DNA from: JAHBXC01 sp964350875
GTDB lineage: Bacteria; Planctomycetota; Phycisphaerae; Phycisphaerales; UBA1924
NCBI GenBank assembly: GCA_964350875.1
Contig: CAYGLT010000059.1
Location: 1 to 15,460, forward strand
DNA length: 15,460 nucleotides
Reading direction: 5' to 3'
Both the position numbers and the translations under genes were made by a program. Shown here in pieces: positions 6,306-13,189 of this stretch. The notes under the pieces were generated by a model. The model ran no database searches. It was not told where the DNA came from and saw nothing but the letters and a program-made list of their open reading frames with translations. Within the stretch, counting starts at the first letter, position 1. Each line of letters starts with the position of its first letter.

Positions 6306-7340
6306 GTGAGCCAGAGCAGACGCCATCACCGCCAGGAACTCCTGCCGTTCATCGGTGAGAAAGGCCAGCGCCGACTGCGCGAATCGCACGCGGTGCTCGT
6401 CGGGATGGGCGCGCTGGGGTGCGTCGCGGCGGATCACCTCGTTCGCGCGGGGGTGGGCACGCTGACGCTCGTCGATCGCGATGTGGTGGAACTGACGAAC
6501 CTCCAGCGGCAATCGCTCTACACCCAGCGCGACGCGGAGGAGGGCTTGCCCAAGGTCGAGGCGGCGCGGCGAAGGTTGATGGCGATCGATGATTCGCTGG
6601 CGGTTCACGCGCGTGCGATGGACTGCTCGCCGCGCACGGCGCGGTCGCTGCTCGAGGGCAGGCCGGCGGTGATCCTCGACGGGACGGACAACTACGAGAC
6701 GCGGTATTTGCTGAACGATCTGGCGATCGAGTCGGGCACGCCGCTGGTGTACGGCGGGGCGGTGTCGACGCGCGCGATGCAGATGACGGTGCTTTCCGGC
6801 GAAACGCCCTGCGTGCGGTGCGTGTTCGACGAGCCGCCGCCCGCGCAGTCGCGCGAGACATGCGACACGGTCGGCGTGCTCGGCGCCGCGGTGGGGATCG
6901 CGGGGTCGCTGATGGCGGCCGAGGCGATGAAGGTGCTGCTCGGGCGGAACGATCTGGTTCGTCGCTCTCTGGCGCGCGTCGATGTGCTGACTGGCGAGAT
7001 GTCGACGACCGATCTGCGCGACGCGCGCGATCCGGAGTGTTCGTGCTGCGCGCGTCGGCGGTTCGAGTGGCTCGACGGCGAGCGCGGCGATGCGGCGGTC
7101 ACGCTGTGCGGGCGATCGAGCGTGCAGATCACGCCCGCGAATGGCGAGTGCGCGGGGCTGGAGACGATCCGTGCGCGGCTGGCGCCGCACGGCGAGTTCC
7201 GCGCGACGCCGTATCTCGTGAAAGGATCGCTGCGCGAGGGGGGCGTGGAGTTGTCGGTGTTTGCTGATGGAAGGGCGATCATCGCGACGCCCGATCCGGC
7301 GCGGGCCCGCGCGATCTACGCGAAGTATCTCGGAGCGTGA
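6306..7340 (+). CDS. MoeB/ThiF-type adenylyltransferase (E1-like) with C-terminal extension
   Basis: The 344-residue product is an E1-like enzyme of the kind that adenylates the C-terminal glycine of a small ubiquitin-like sulfur carrier (MoaD or ThiS) in molybdopterin or thiamine synthesis. Seen in sequence: nucleotide loop GMGALG (33-38), NLQRQ with Arg68, Lys83, DGTDN with Asp128, zinc cysteines C169/C172 and C245/C248, and Cys186 in ETCDTVGVLG, the position of the conserved cysteine in MoeB/ThiF. Residues from about 265 form an extra domain ending in VFADGRAIIATPDPARARAIYAKYLG; similar tails occur on some Bacillus MoeB/ThiF-like proteins. It is not a rhodanese domain. The start is GTG, 16 bases after the upstream stop. 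No carrier gene is visible, so moeB and thiF cannot be distinguished. Confidence 0.9.
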   Translation: MSQSRRHHRQELLPFIGEKGQRRLRESHAVLVGMGALGCVAADHLVRAGVGTLTLVDRDVVELTNLQRQSLYTQRDAEEGLPKVEAARRRLMAIDDSLAVHARAMDCSPRTARSLLEGRPAVILDGTDNYETRYLLNDLAIESGTPLVYGGAVSTRAMQMTVLSGETPCVRCVFDEPPPAQSRETCDTVGVLGAAVGIAGSLMAAEAMKVLLGRNDLVRRSLARVDVLTGEMSTTDLRDARDPECSCCARRRFEWLDGERGDAAVTLCGRSSVQITPANGECAGLETIRARLAPHGEFRATPYLVKGSLREGGVELSVFADGRAIIATPDPARARAIYAKYLGA

Positions 7341-7343
7341 CGA

Positions 7344-8296
7344 TCAATCCACGCGATCGAACCCGAAGAAGCGCTCGGTGTTGCGGTTGATCTGGGCGTG
7401 GAAGTCGTCCCACTGCTCGCCGCGGAGATCGGCGAGGAACTCGGCGGTGACGCGGGCGAACTTCGGTTCATTGGGGCGCACGCCGCGGTGGGGCGTGGGC
7501 GACAGGAACGGCGCGTCGGTCTCGACCATGAAGCGGTCGCGCGGGACGATCTTGGCGGCCTCCTNNNNNNNNNNNNNNNNNNNNNNNNNNNNNNNNNNNN
7601 NNNNNNNNNNNNNNNNNNNNNNNNNNNNNNNNNNNNNNNNNNNNNNNNNNNNNNNNNNNNNNNNGGCGCGTCGGTCTCGACCATGAAGCGGTCGCGCGGG
7701 ACGATCTTGGCGGCCTCCTGCACCTCGGCGGCGTTCTTGTAGGTCACGACGCCGGTGAACGAGACCATCGCGCCGAAGTCGAGGAGCATGCGCATCTCGC
7801 GCGGGCCGGCGGTGAAGCAGTGGAAGACGAAGCGCGCAGGGTCGAGGCCGCTCTGCGCGAGGATCGGGATGAGTTGGTCGAAGGCCTCGCGGCAATGGAG
7901 GACGATCGGCTTGTCGATGCCGTGCTCGCGTTTGGCGGCGATGATGAACGCGAGTTGTTCTTCGAGGACGGCGTGCTGGGTCGCGCGGTGCGGGCCGTCG
8001 TAGTGGTAGTCGAGGCCGAGTTCGCCCCAGGCGACGCATCGCGGCGAGCGTGCGACGGTTAGCAGGTTCTCCCAGGCGCGCGGCTCGACATGGGAGTAGA
8101 GCGGGTGGATGCCCGAACTGCAATAGAGATTGGCCTTCGCGTGGTGCTCGGCGAGGGCGAGGGCCTGCAGGCAATCCTGGGTGGTGGTGGAGATGGTGAC
8201 GGCGCCGGTCACGCCGGCGTCGCGGGCGTCGGCGAGGGACTGCGCGACGCGGTCGCGGTAGTCGGGGAAGGTGAGGTGGAGGTGGGTGTCGAACAT
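7344..8296 (-). CDS. tatD: TatD-family metal-dependent hydrolase, split by an assembly gap
   Basis: TatD proteins are metal-dependent deoxyribonucleases of the amidohydrolase fold. The metal ligands are all present: HLH (His5, His7), Glu92 in GELGLDYHYD, His134 in LHCREAFD, His159 in FHCFTAG and Asp209 in VETDAPFLSP. A 100-N gap (7565-7664) breaks the frame, but the 55 bases on each side of it are identical. Removing the gap and one copy (155 bases) rejoins the frame exactly and gives 798 bases, 265 residues, a normal family length with no stop or frameshift. I therefore treat the gene as intact in the organism. The ATG at 8296 is chosen because the family begins MFDTHxH. A TACGCT element six bases upstream suggests a leaderless transcript. 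It converges with the E1-like gene, with stops 3 bases apart. Confidence 0.9.
7510..7564. repeat. Left copy of the 55-base identical gap flank
   Basis: These 55 bases are identical to 7665-7719. In both copies the minus strand encodes the EAAKIVPRDRFMVETDA part of TatD. The copy abuts the N run directly, as expected for contig ends that share a k-mer overlap and were scaffolded rather than merged. Confidence 0.9.
7565..7664. other. Assembly gap of 100 N
   Basis: Exactly 100 unknown bases, the conventional placeholder for a gap of unknown size. Because both flanks carry the same 55 bases, the true gap is most likely negative, meaning the contigs overlap and no sequence is missing. Confidence 0.97.
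7665..7719. repeat. Right copy of the 55-base identical gap flank
   Basis: Identical over its full length to 7510-7564; identity stops at base 7720, beyond which the sequence continues into the upstream part of tatD on the minus strand. Confidence 0.9.
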
Positions 8297-8302
8297 CGCC
8301 CA

Positions 8303-8308
8303 AGCGTA
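8303..8308 (-). promoter_or_regulatory. -10-like element placed for a leaderless tatD transcript
   Basis: TACGCT on the minus strand, exactly six bases before the tatD ATG. It stands back to back with the element of the divergent transglutaminase-like gene; only 67 bases separate the two start codons, so both promoters must fit in that space. Confidence 0.5.
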
Positions 8309-8351
8309 TGCGGGGGGCGACGCCCGACGCGACTTCACGCGGCCGGGGCGG

Positions 8352-8357
8352 TACAAC
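8352..8357 (+). promoter_or_regulatory. -10-like element placed for a leaderless transglutaminase-like gene transcript
   Basis: TACAAC lies exactly six bases before the ATG at 8364. It ends in C rather than T, so it is a weaker match than the other elements, but the spacing is identical. Confidence 0.4.
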
Positions 8358-8363
8358 AGAGCG

Positions 8364-9869
8364 ATGATCAAACACGCTCTTGGCTTGCTTGTTGTGGTTC
8401 TGCTCGCCGCCCGCGCGTTCGGCGCGCCGGAGGTGGTCGAGGAACGCTGGTATCTGGTGGAACTCGCCGGCGCGAAGGCCGGGCACATGGTCGAGCGGAC
8501 CGAGCGGCTGGACGGCGGTGATCTTCGCGTCACGAGTCGGACGGCGCTGTCGATCGCGCGCGGTCCGGCTGAGGTTGAGGTGACGATCGAGGCGCAGAGC
8601 GTGGAGACGGAAGGGGGAGATCCGGTCTCGATGCGCGTGGAGCAACGGCTCGGGGCCGCGCTGCTCAGCACGCAGGTGACCTTCGACGGGGCGACGGCGA
8701 CGGTGGTCGAGTCGCAATTCGGTCAGCAGTCCGAGCCGAGGACGATCGAGATCGACGGCGGCGCGCTGATGCCCGCGGCGTTGTCGCGCGAACTTGAGCG
8801 GCGGATCGCGGCGGGGGAGGACCGGATCGCGCTGTCGGCGCTGGACCCGATGTCGATGAGCGTGGTCGAGAGCGTGTACACGCGGGGCGAGCGGTCGGTG
8901 GTGAATGTCGCGGGGCGCGCGGCGCCGGCGACGAAGTGGACGCTGACGCAATCGGTGATGCCGGGCGTCGAGACGGTGTACTACCTCGACGACGGGGGCG
9001 AGATGGTGCGCGGCGAGGTCGCGATGGGGGGCATCGCGCTGACGATGGTGCTCACGGAGAAGCAACTCGCGCTGGCGGACAACGCGCCGGCGGAGTTGCT
9101 GGTTTCGACGCTGGTCACGCCCGACAAGCCGATCAAGAACCCGCGGAACCTGCGCAGCGCGTCGTATGTCCTCCGGACGACGGCGGCGACGACGCCGGGA
9201 CTTCCGTCGTGGGGCACGCAATCGGTGGAGTCGATCGACGGTTCGGCCGTGCGTGTGCGTGTGTCGCTGGATGCGCCTGGCGCGACCGCCACGGCGCAGG
9301 AACGGGCCGACGCGCTGGCGCCCTCGGCGATGATTGATGGGAAGGATGCGGAGGTGGCCGCGCTCGCGGAGCGAGCGGCGCGTGAACTTCGCGGCGCGCT
9401 GCTCGACGATCCGACCGAGGTTGCGCGGGCGTGCAGGCGGTTCGTGTATTCGTACATCGACGAGAAGTCGCTCGATGTGGGGTTCGCGACGGCGAGCGAG
9501 GTCGCGCGGACGAAGCAGGGCGATTGCACGGAGCACGCGGTGCTGCTCGCGGCGATCCTGCGTGCGCGGGGCATCCCGGCGCGGGTCGCTTCGGGGTTGA
9601 TTTATGTGGACGAGTTCGTCGGGCAGAAGGGGGTGTTCGGGTTCCACATGTGGACGCAGGCGCTGCTTCCCGATGAGGATGGAGTGGAGCGCTGGGTGGA
9701 CCTGGACGCGACGCTTCCCGAGCAGGACTACGACGCGACGCACATCGGGGTGGCGCTGAGCGACCTGCGCGGTGGGGAGCGGATCAACACGATGGCCGCG
9801 GTGGCGCCGCTGCTGGGGACGCTGTTGATCGAGGTTGAGAACGCGACCGCGGGTACGATGCCGGAGTGA
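8364..9869 (+). CDS. Secreted transglutaminase-like (papain-fold) protein
   Basis: The 501-residue product begins with a signal peptide (about residues 1-21, MIKHALGLLVVVLLAARAFG), so it acts outside the cytoplasm. The first 340 residues are beta-rich and not recognised. From about 350 a transglutaminase-like cysteine-peptidase-fold domain follows with the full triad: Cys388 in QGDCTEHAVLLAA, His428 in FGFHMWTQA and Asp448 in WVDLDATLPEQ. Bacterial members act as proteases, amidases or cross-linking enzymes; the reaction here cannot be told from sequence. The ATG at 8364 gives the clean signal peptide and is preferred over the upstream open frame, which would hide it. It overlaps the next gene by four bases (GTGA), so translation is probably coupled, although the two products have no obvious functional link. 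Confidence 0.87.
   Translation: MIKHALGLLVVVLLAARAFGAPEVVEERWYLVELAGAKAGHMVERTERLDGGDLRVTSRTALSIARGPAEVEVTIEAQSVETEGGDPVSMRVEQRLGAALLSTQVTFDGATATVVESQFGQQSEPRTIEIDGGALMPAALSRELERRIAAGEDRIALSALDPMSMSVVESVYTRGERSVVNVAGRAAPATKWTLTQSVMPGVETVYYLDDGGEMVRGEVAMGGIALTMVLTEKQLALADNAPAELLVSTLVTPDKPIKNPRNLRSASYVLRTTAATTPGLPSWGTQSVESIDGSAVRVRVSLDAPGATATAQERADALAPSAMIDGKDAEVAALAERAARELRGALLDDPTEVARACRRFVYSYIDEKSLDVGFATASEVARTKQGDCTEHAVLLAAILRARGIPARVASGLIYVDEFVGQKGVFGFHMWTQALLPDEDGVERWVDLDATLPEQDYDATHIGVALSDLRGGERINTMAAVAPLLGTLLIEVENATAGTMPE
9854..9859 (+). promoter_or_regulatory. -10-like element six bases before the nnrD start
   Basis: TACGAT inside the end of the upstream gene, exactly six bases before the GTG at 9866. 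It could give an internal leaderless transcript in addition to read-through from the upstream gene. The match may be constrained by coding sequence, so confidence is modest. Confidence 0.4.
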
Positions 9870-10825
9870 GCACGACGCACGACGACATCCCGCTCCCGCC
9901 GCTGCCTCGCCGCGACCCTGCCGGTCACAAGGGGACCTTCGGGACGGTCGCGGTGGTTGGCGGGTGCGCGCACGACGGCTCGCGGATGGTGGGCGGGCCT
10001 GCGCTGTCGGCGCTGGCGGCGTTCCGATCGGGCGCGGGGCTGGTGAAACTCGCGATGCCCGCGCCGATTCTGACGGCCGGGCTGACGATCACGCCCAGCG
10101 CGACGGGCGCGCCGATTCCGGTCGATGGCGCGGGGATGATCGTGGCCCACGAGGCGGCGCGGGTGCTCGACGATTTGTGCGGCGGGAGCGAGTGCGTGGC
10201 GATCGGTCCGGGGCTCGGGCGGGGCGAAGGGCCGCGGGCGGCGGCGTTCCGCGCGATCAATCAGGAAGAGTGCCCGGTGGTGGTCGATGCGGACGCGATC
10301 AACGCGCTGGCGGAGACGCCCGAGTTTCACCGCGACTTTCGCGCGATGGCGGTGCTGACGCCTCACCCCGGTGAGTATCGGCGGCTGGCGAAGTCGATGG
10401 GACTCTCGGAGGATGTGTCGAACGAGGAAGCGCGGTCGAGCGCGGCGGAGTCGCTGGCGCGCACGCTCGGGTGCGTGGTGGTGCTCAAGGGCGCGAGGAG
10501 CGTCGTGACCGACGGGCAGCGGACCTGGGTGAACACGACGGGGAACGCGTCGCTGGCGACGGCGGGCACGGGGGATGTGCTGACGGGGGTGATCGCGGGG
10601 ATCGTGGCGCAGTTCCACCGTCGGCCGCTGGTCGCGGGGGCGAGGACGGTCTCGAGCGAGGCGCGGGGCGGGCTGTCGATGTTCGACTGCGCCCGGCTGG
10701 CGGTGACGGCTCACGGGATGGCGGCCGAGCGGTGGACGGGCGAGACCGACGCGGAGTTCGGGCTGCTGGCGCACGAACTGGCGGACCGGATTCCGGGCGC
10801 GCTGGTGCGCCTGCGAGGCGTTTGA
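9866..10825 (+). CDS. nnrD: ADP- or ATP-dependent NAD(P)H-hydrate dehydratase
   Basis: This metabolite-repair enzyme converts the damaged hydrate NAD(P)HX back to NAD(P)H. The 319-residue product is the stand-alone dehydratase (the C-terminal half of YjeF fusions); the epimerase half is not present here. Motifs seen: HKGTFGTVAVVGG (21-33), FRSGAGLVKLA (53-63), VVDADAIN (139-146), LTPHPGEYRRL (164-174), LKGARSV (207-213) and GNASLATAGTGDVLTG (226-241) with catalytic Asp237. Residues about 250-272 form an insertion that lengthens the protein relative to compact homologues. The GTG start at 9866 overlaps the upstream stop as GTGA and keeps the family N-terminus. pdxJ follows after 27 bases. Vitamin B6 and nicotinamide repair are both cofactor functions, but a specific link is inference. 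Confidence 0.93.
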   Translation: MSTTHDDIPLPPLPRRDPAGHKGTFGTVAVVGGCAHDGSRMVGGPALSALAAFRSGAGLVKLAMPAPILTAGLTITPSATGAPIPVDGAGMIVAHEAARVLDDLCGGSECVAIGPGLGRGEGPRAAAFRAINQEECPVVVDADAINALAETPEFHRDFRAMAVLTPHPGEYRRLAKSMGLSEDVSNEEARSSAAESLARTLGCVVVLKGARSVVTDGQRTWVNTTGNASLATAGTGDVLTGVIAGIVAQFHRRPLVAGARTVSSEARGGLSMFDCARLAVTAHGMAAERWTGETDAEFGLLAHELADRIPGALVRLRGV

Positions 10826-10838
10826 GGAGCGGCGGTCA

Positions 10839-10844
10839 TACGCT
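10839..10844 (+). promoter_or_regulatory. -10-like element close to the pdxJ start
   Basis: TACGCT, identical to the tatD element, ends eight bases before the ATG at 10853. The only purine-rich stretch that could serve as a binding site (GAGGAG, 10824-10829) is more than 20 bases from the ATG, too far for normal use, so a leaderless or near-leaderless transcript is plausible. Confidence 0.4.
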
Positions 10845-10852
10845 TTGGCGCT

Positions 10853-11596
10853 ATGCCGATGCTCAGTGTCAATGTTGATCATGTCGCCACCGTCCGCCAG
10901 GCGCGGCGTGGCGACGAGCCGGACCCGATCATCGCGGCGCGCGAGGCGGAAGCGGGCGGCGCCGACGGAATCACGGTCCACTTGCGCGAGGACCGCAGGC
11001 ACATTCAGGACGCGGATGTGGCGCGGCTGCGAGGGTCGGTGACGACGAAACTGAACTTCGAGATGGCGGCGACGGACGAGATGGTGGCCATTGCGCTGCG
11101 CACGAAGCCGGACATGGCGATGCTCGTGCCCGAGGGGCGCGCGGAGATCACGACCGAGGGCGGCCTGCAGATCGTGGGTTCGGAGGCGCGGCTCAAGGAT
11201 GTCGTCGCGCGGCTGCGCGAGGGCGGCGTGCCGGTGTCGGCGTTCGTCGATCCCGAGCCGGAACAGATCGAGGCGGCGGCGGCGTGCGGGTTCAGCGTGT
11301 GCGAGGTGCACACGGGCCCTTACGCGCACGCGTATCGGGATGCGCGTGGGGATATGTCACACGCCGGACTCGCCGCGGAACTCGCGCGGGTGCGCGAGGC
11401 GGGCGCGCAGATCGAGCGGCTGGGGATGCGGTTCAACGCGGGTCACGCGCTGAACGCGGCGAATGTCGGGCCGATCGCCGCACTCCCGGGCGTGTGGGAG
11501 TTGCACATCGGTCATTCGATCGTGAGCCGCGCGATCTATGTGGGGATGCGCGAGGCGGTGCGCGAGATGAAGGCGGCGATGGCCGCAGGCGGGTGA
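10853..11596 (+). CDS. pdxJ: Pyridoxine 5'-phosphate synthase
   Basis: PdxJ condenses 3-amino-2-oxopropyl phosphate with 1-deoxyxylulose 5-phosphate to make pyridoxine 5'-phosphate in the cytoplasm (the DXP-dependent vitamin B6 route). The 247-residue product matches the family length. Motifs: VNVDHVATVRQARRG with Asn7, Asp9 and His10; TVHLREDRRHI with His43; LNFEMA with Glu70; VPEGRAEITTEGGL; CEVHTGPYA; FNAGHALNAANV with His198; and HIGHSIVSRAI. By alignment with the E. coli enzyme, His43, Glu70 and His198 are the catalytic residues; a 7-residue insertion precedes the last. The ATG at 10853 is chosen for its distance from the -10-like element; Met3 (10859) is an alternative. It ends 4 bases before the stop of the convergent gene. 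Confidence 0.96.
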   Translation: MPMLSVNVDHVATVRQARRGDEPDPIIAAREAEAGGADGITVHLREDRRHIQDADVARLRGSVTTKLNFEMAATDEMVAIALRTKPDMAMLVPEGRAEITTEGGLQIVGSEARLKDVVARLREGGVPVSAFVDPEPEQIEAAAACGFSVCEVHTGPYAHAYRDARGDMSHAGLAAELARVREAGAQIERLGMRFNAGHALNAANVGPIAALPGVWELHIGHSIVSRAIYVGMREAVREMKAAMAAGG

Positions 11597-11600
11597 ACGC

Positions 11601-12980
11601 TCAGCGTTCCGAACCGAAGTTCGCCAGCACGATGTTGAGGTCGGTGAAGTTCACGACGCCGTCGTCGCTCACATCGCCGGGGAGGCCGGCGCCTGTCTGT
11701 CCGAACTGGGCGAGCACGGTGTTGAGGTCGGTGAAGTTGACGACGCCGTCGCCGTTGGTGTCGCCCGGGAGTTGGGCGTTCTTCGCGTAGACGACGAAGA
11801 TGCCCGAGCCGTACTCGACGCCCGGGTTGCCCGGTGGGATGAGGGCGGCGGAGAAGACGACATCGCCGTTGGCGTTGATGGACGGGCTGCCGCCGAAGGA
11901 AGGATCGCCCGGGTTGTTCTCGCTGATCTGGGCCTGACCGAGGTCGATCTCGACGATGTCGTCCTGCGTGGCGACCTCGACGAGGTCGACGCCGTCGCCG
12001 ACGAACACGGCGCGCTTGCCCTGCGCGTTGAACGAGCGGAAGGCGACGAGGCCGTCGTCGTTCACATCGGGTCGGAAGGACTCGATGTTGGTCGCGTGGC
12101 CGTCGGTGGTGAGGGCGATGGTGGTTGTGGTGGCGCCGTCGGAGAGGAAGACGCCGCGGCCGCCGGCGACGAGGTTGGCGACGAAGGCGACGCGGCCGTC
12201 GGAGGTCATGGCGCAGGAGTTGTCGAACGAGGAGTAGGGGGAGGCGGGGTTGGAGTCGCGGTCTTCGGCGATGAGCGTGGATGTGCCGTCGCTGTTGAAG
12301 ATGCGGATCTGGTCGGGGCGGTCGTTGCCGAGACCCGGCGCGAGTCGGACCTTCGATGCGATCTGCCGCGCGTCGTTGAACGCGGGCGTGAAGAGGAAGG
12401 AGTAGGGGGAGTTGGGATCGACGCCGATCTCGGCGGCGTGCGCGACCTGCTGGCCGTTGCTCCACGAGACGAAGACGTTGCCGAGGAACCCGACGCGGCC
12501 GCGGAAACCGATCTGGCCGCTGTTGTTCACTTGCACGGCGGCGAAGGACTCGACGCCAAAGGGGAAGCCGGGGTTGATGACGACGGTCGCCTGTCCCGAG
12601 TCGGGGCCGATGCGGATCACGCCGCTGGGCGTGGCGAAGGACTGATCGGCGATGAGTTCGTTGAAGTCGCTGACGGTGGGATCGCCGAGCCGCGAGTCTT
12701 TCTCGTTGGGGGAGAAGTAGAGGATGGAGCCCGAGCCGCTGGAGCCGAACCAGATGCCGTCGGATTCGGTGCCGGAGATGACGGCGAGGCGGAAGGCGAC
12801 GGCGCCGAGGGCGTTGATATCGGGGGTGGAGTTGGTGAAGAAGGCGCCGTTGGGGAGGTTGTACGCGCCGGAGAAGTTCGCGCGGGCCTGGAGTTCGGGC
12901 GCGGTGAACGACGGGAGTGCGACGGCGGCGCCCGAGAGCGCGGCAAACGCGGCGGCGACGGGGAGGGAACGCATCGGCAT
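11601..12980 (-). CDS. Secreted repeat protein with C-terminal dockerin-like domain
   Basis: The 459-residue product has a signal peptide (residues 1-21, cleavage after AVA). A long beta-rich region follows with recurring short motifs such as VNNSGQIGFRGRVG, TSDGRVAFVANLVAGGRGVF, VNDDGLVAFRS and INANGDVVFSA, each a turn followed by a strand, which suggests a beta-propeller-like or stacked repeat fold. Residues about 404-459 are two dockerin-type EF-hand repeats 29 residues apart (DTNGDGVVNFTD from Asp407 and DVSDDGVVNFTD from Asp436), expected to bind calcium. Similar tails are common on secreted proteins in Planctomycetes and may attach them to a surface scaffold; no cohesin is present here. 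The ATG at 12980 has an AG-rich stretch about 8 bases upstream. Function unknown. Confidence 0.78.
   Translation of the reverse strand: MPMRSLPVAAAFAALSGAAVALPSFTAPELQARANFSGAYNLPNGAFFTNSTPDINALGAVAFRLAVISGTESDGIWFGSSGSGSILYFSPNEKDSRLGDPTVSDFNELIADQSFATPSGVIRIGPDSGQATVVINPGFPFGVESFAAVQVNNSGQIGFRGRVGFLGNVFVSWSNGQQVAHAAEIGVDPNSPYSFLFTPAFNDARQIASKVRLAPGLGNDRPDQIRIFNSDGTSTLIAEDRDSNPASPYSSFDNSCAMTSDGRVAFVANLVAGGRGVFLSDGATTTTIALTTDGHATNIESFRPDVNDDGLVAFRSFNAQGKRAVFVGDGVDLVEVATQDDIVEIDLGQAQISENNPGDPSFGGSPSINANGDVVFSAALIPPGNPGVEYGSGIFVVYAKNAQLPGDTNGDGVVNFTDLNTVLAQFGQTGAGLPGDVSDDGVVNFTDLNIVLANFGSER
11614..11771 (-). repeat. DNA repeat encoding the two EF-hand units
   Basis: Two copies of about 71 bases, 11614-11684 and 11701-11771, with an 87-base period, corresponding to the 29-residue dockerin period. 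A 17-base stretch (TTGAGGTCGGTGAAGTT) is identical in both. The near-identity at DNA level suggests a fairly recent internal duplication or conversion. Confidence 0.75.
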
Positions 12981-13044
12981 GTCGGGGGTCTCTCTCTTCT
13001 CGCGGGAACCACGCGAGCGCCGGCGCCGGCGGCTCGCACGGGAG

Positions 13045-13050
13045 AGTGTA
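13045..13050 (-). promoter_or_regulatory. -10-like element upstream of the dockerin-protein gene
   Basis: TACACT on the minus strand, about 64 bases before the ATG at 12980, giving a leader that includes the AG-rich binding site at about 12989-13000. No clear -35 was found. Confidence 0.3.
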
Positions 13051-13124
13051 CACGCCCGGGCAAGGGGGCCGAAATGCGGCGGCGGCTGGGGATTTCGGCG
13101 GGGATTATCGCCCTCGCGCGGCGC

Positions 13125-13130
13125 TACGCT
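13125..13130 (+). promoter_or_regulatory. -10-like element upstream of fumC
   Basis: TACGCT, the same hexamer as before tatD and pdxJ, but here 59 bases before the ATG. The leader contains GGAG (13174-13177), so fumC looks conventionally led. The 209-base divergent region 12981-13189 shows no other feature I can support. Confidence 0.3.
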
Positions 13131-13189
13131 TTCCCCCCGCCCCCCGGCGGTCGCCCGCACGCCCCCGAAACACGGAGATTCCAGCCCAC

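Noticed and set aside
7510..7719. True tandem duplication or mobile-element target repeat around 7565-7664
   Set aside because: Exact 55-base identity abutting exactly 100 N and perfect frame repair fit unmerged contig overlap better.
7344..8296. tatD as a pseudogene
   Set aside because: The frameshift exists only because of the N run and duplicated flank; all active-site residues are intact.
9835..9840. TTGAGA as a -35 for nnrD
   Set aside because: The spacer to TACGAT is only 13 bases, and no similar -35 at a constant distance precedes the other genes.
10824..10829. GAGGAG as the pdxJ ribosome binding site
   Set aside because: It lies more than 20 bases from the ATG and overlaps the nnrD stop.
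9728..11329. 533-codon minus-strand open frame opposite nnrD and pdxJ
   Set aside because: Composition is dominated by Arg/His/Pro; both opposite genes carry full family motifs.
11614..11771. CRISPR-like repeats
   Set aside because: Only two copies, in frame and encoding EF-hand units.
11536..13053. Second minus-strand frame across the dockerin gene
   Set aside because: Arg/Pro-rich frame offset from the one with signal peptide, repeats and EF-hands.
12917..13189. Upstream extension of fumC
   Set aside because: The added residues are Arg-rich, overlap the divergent promoter region and precede the conserved fumarase N-terminus.
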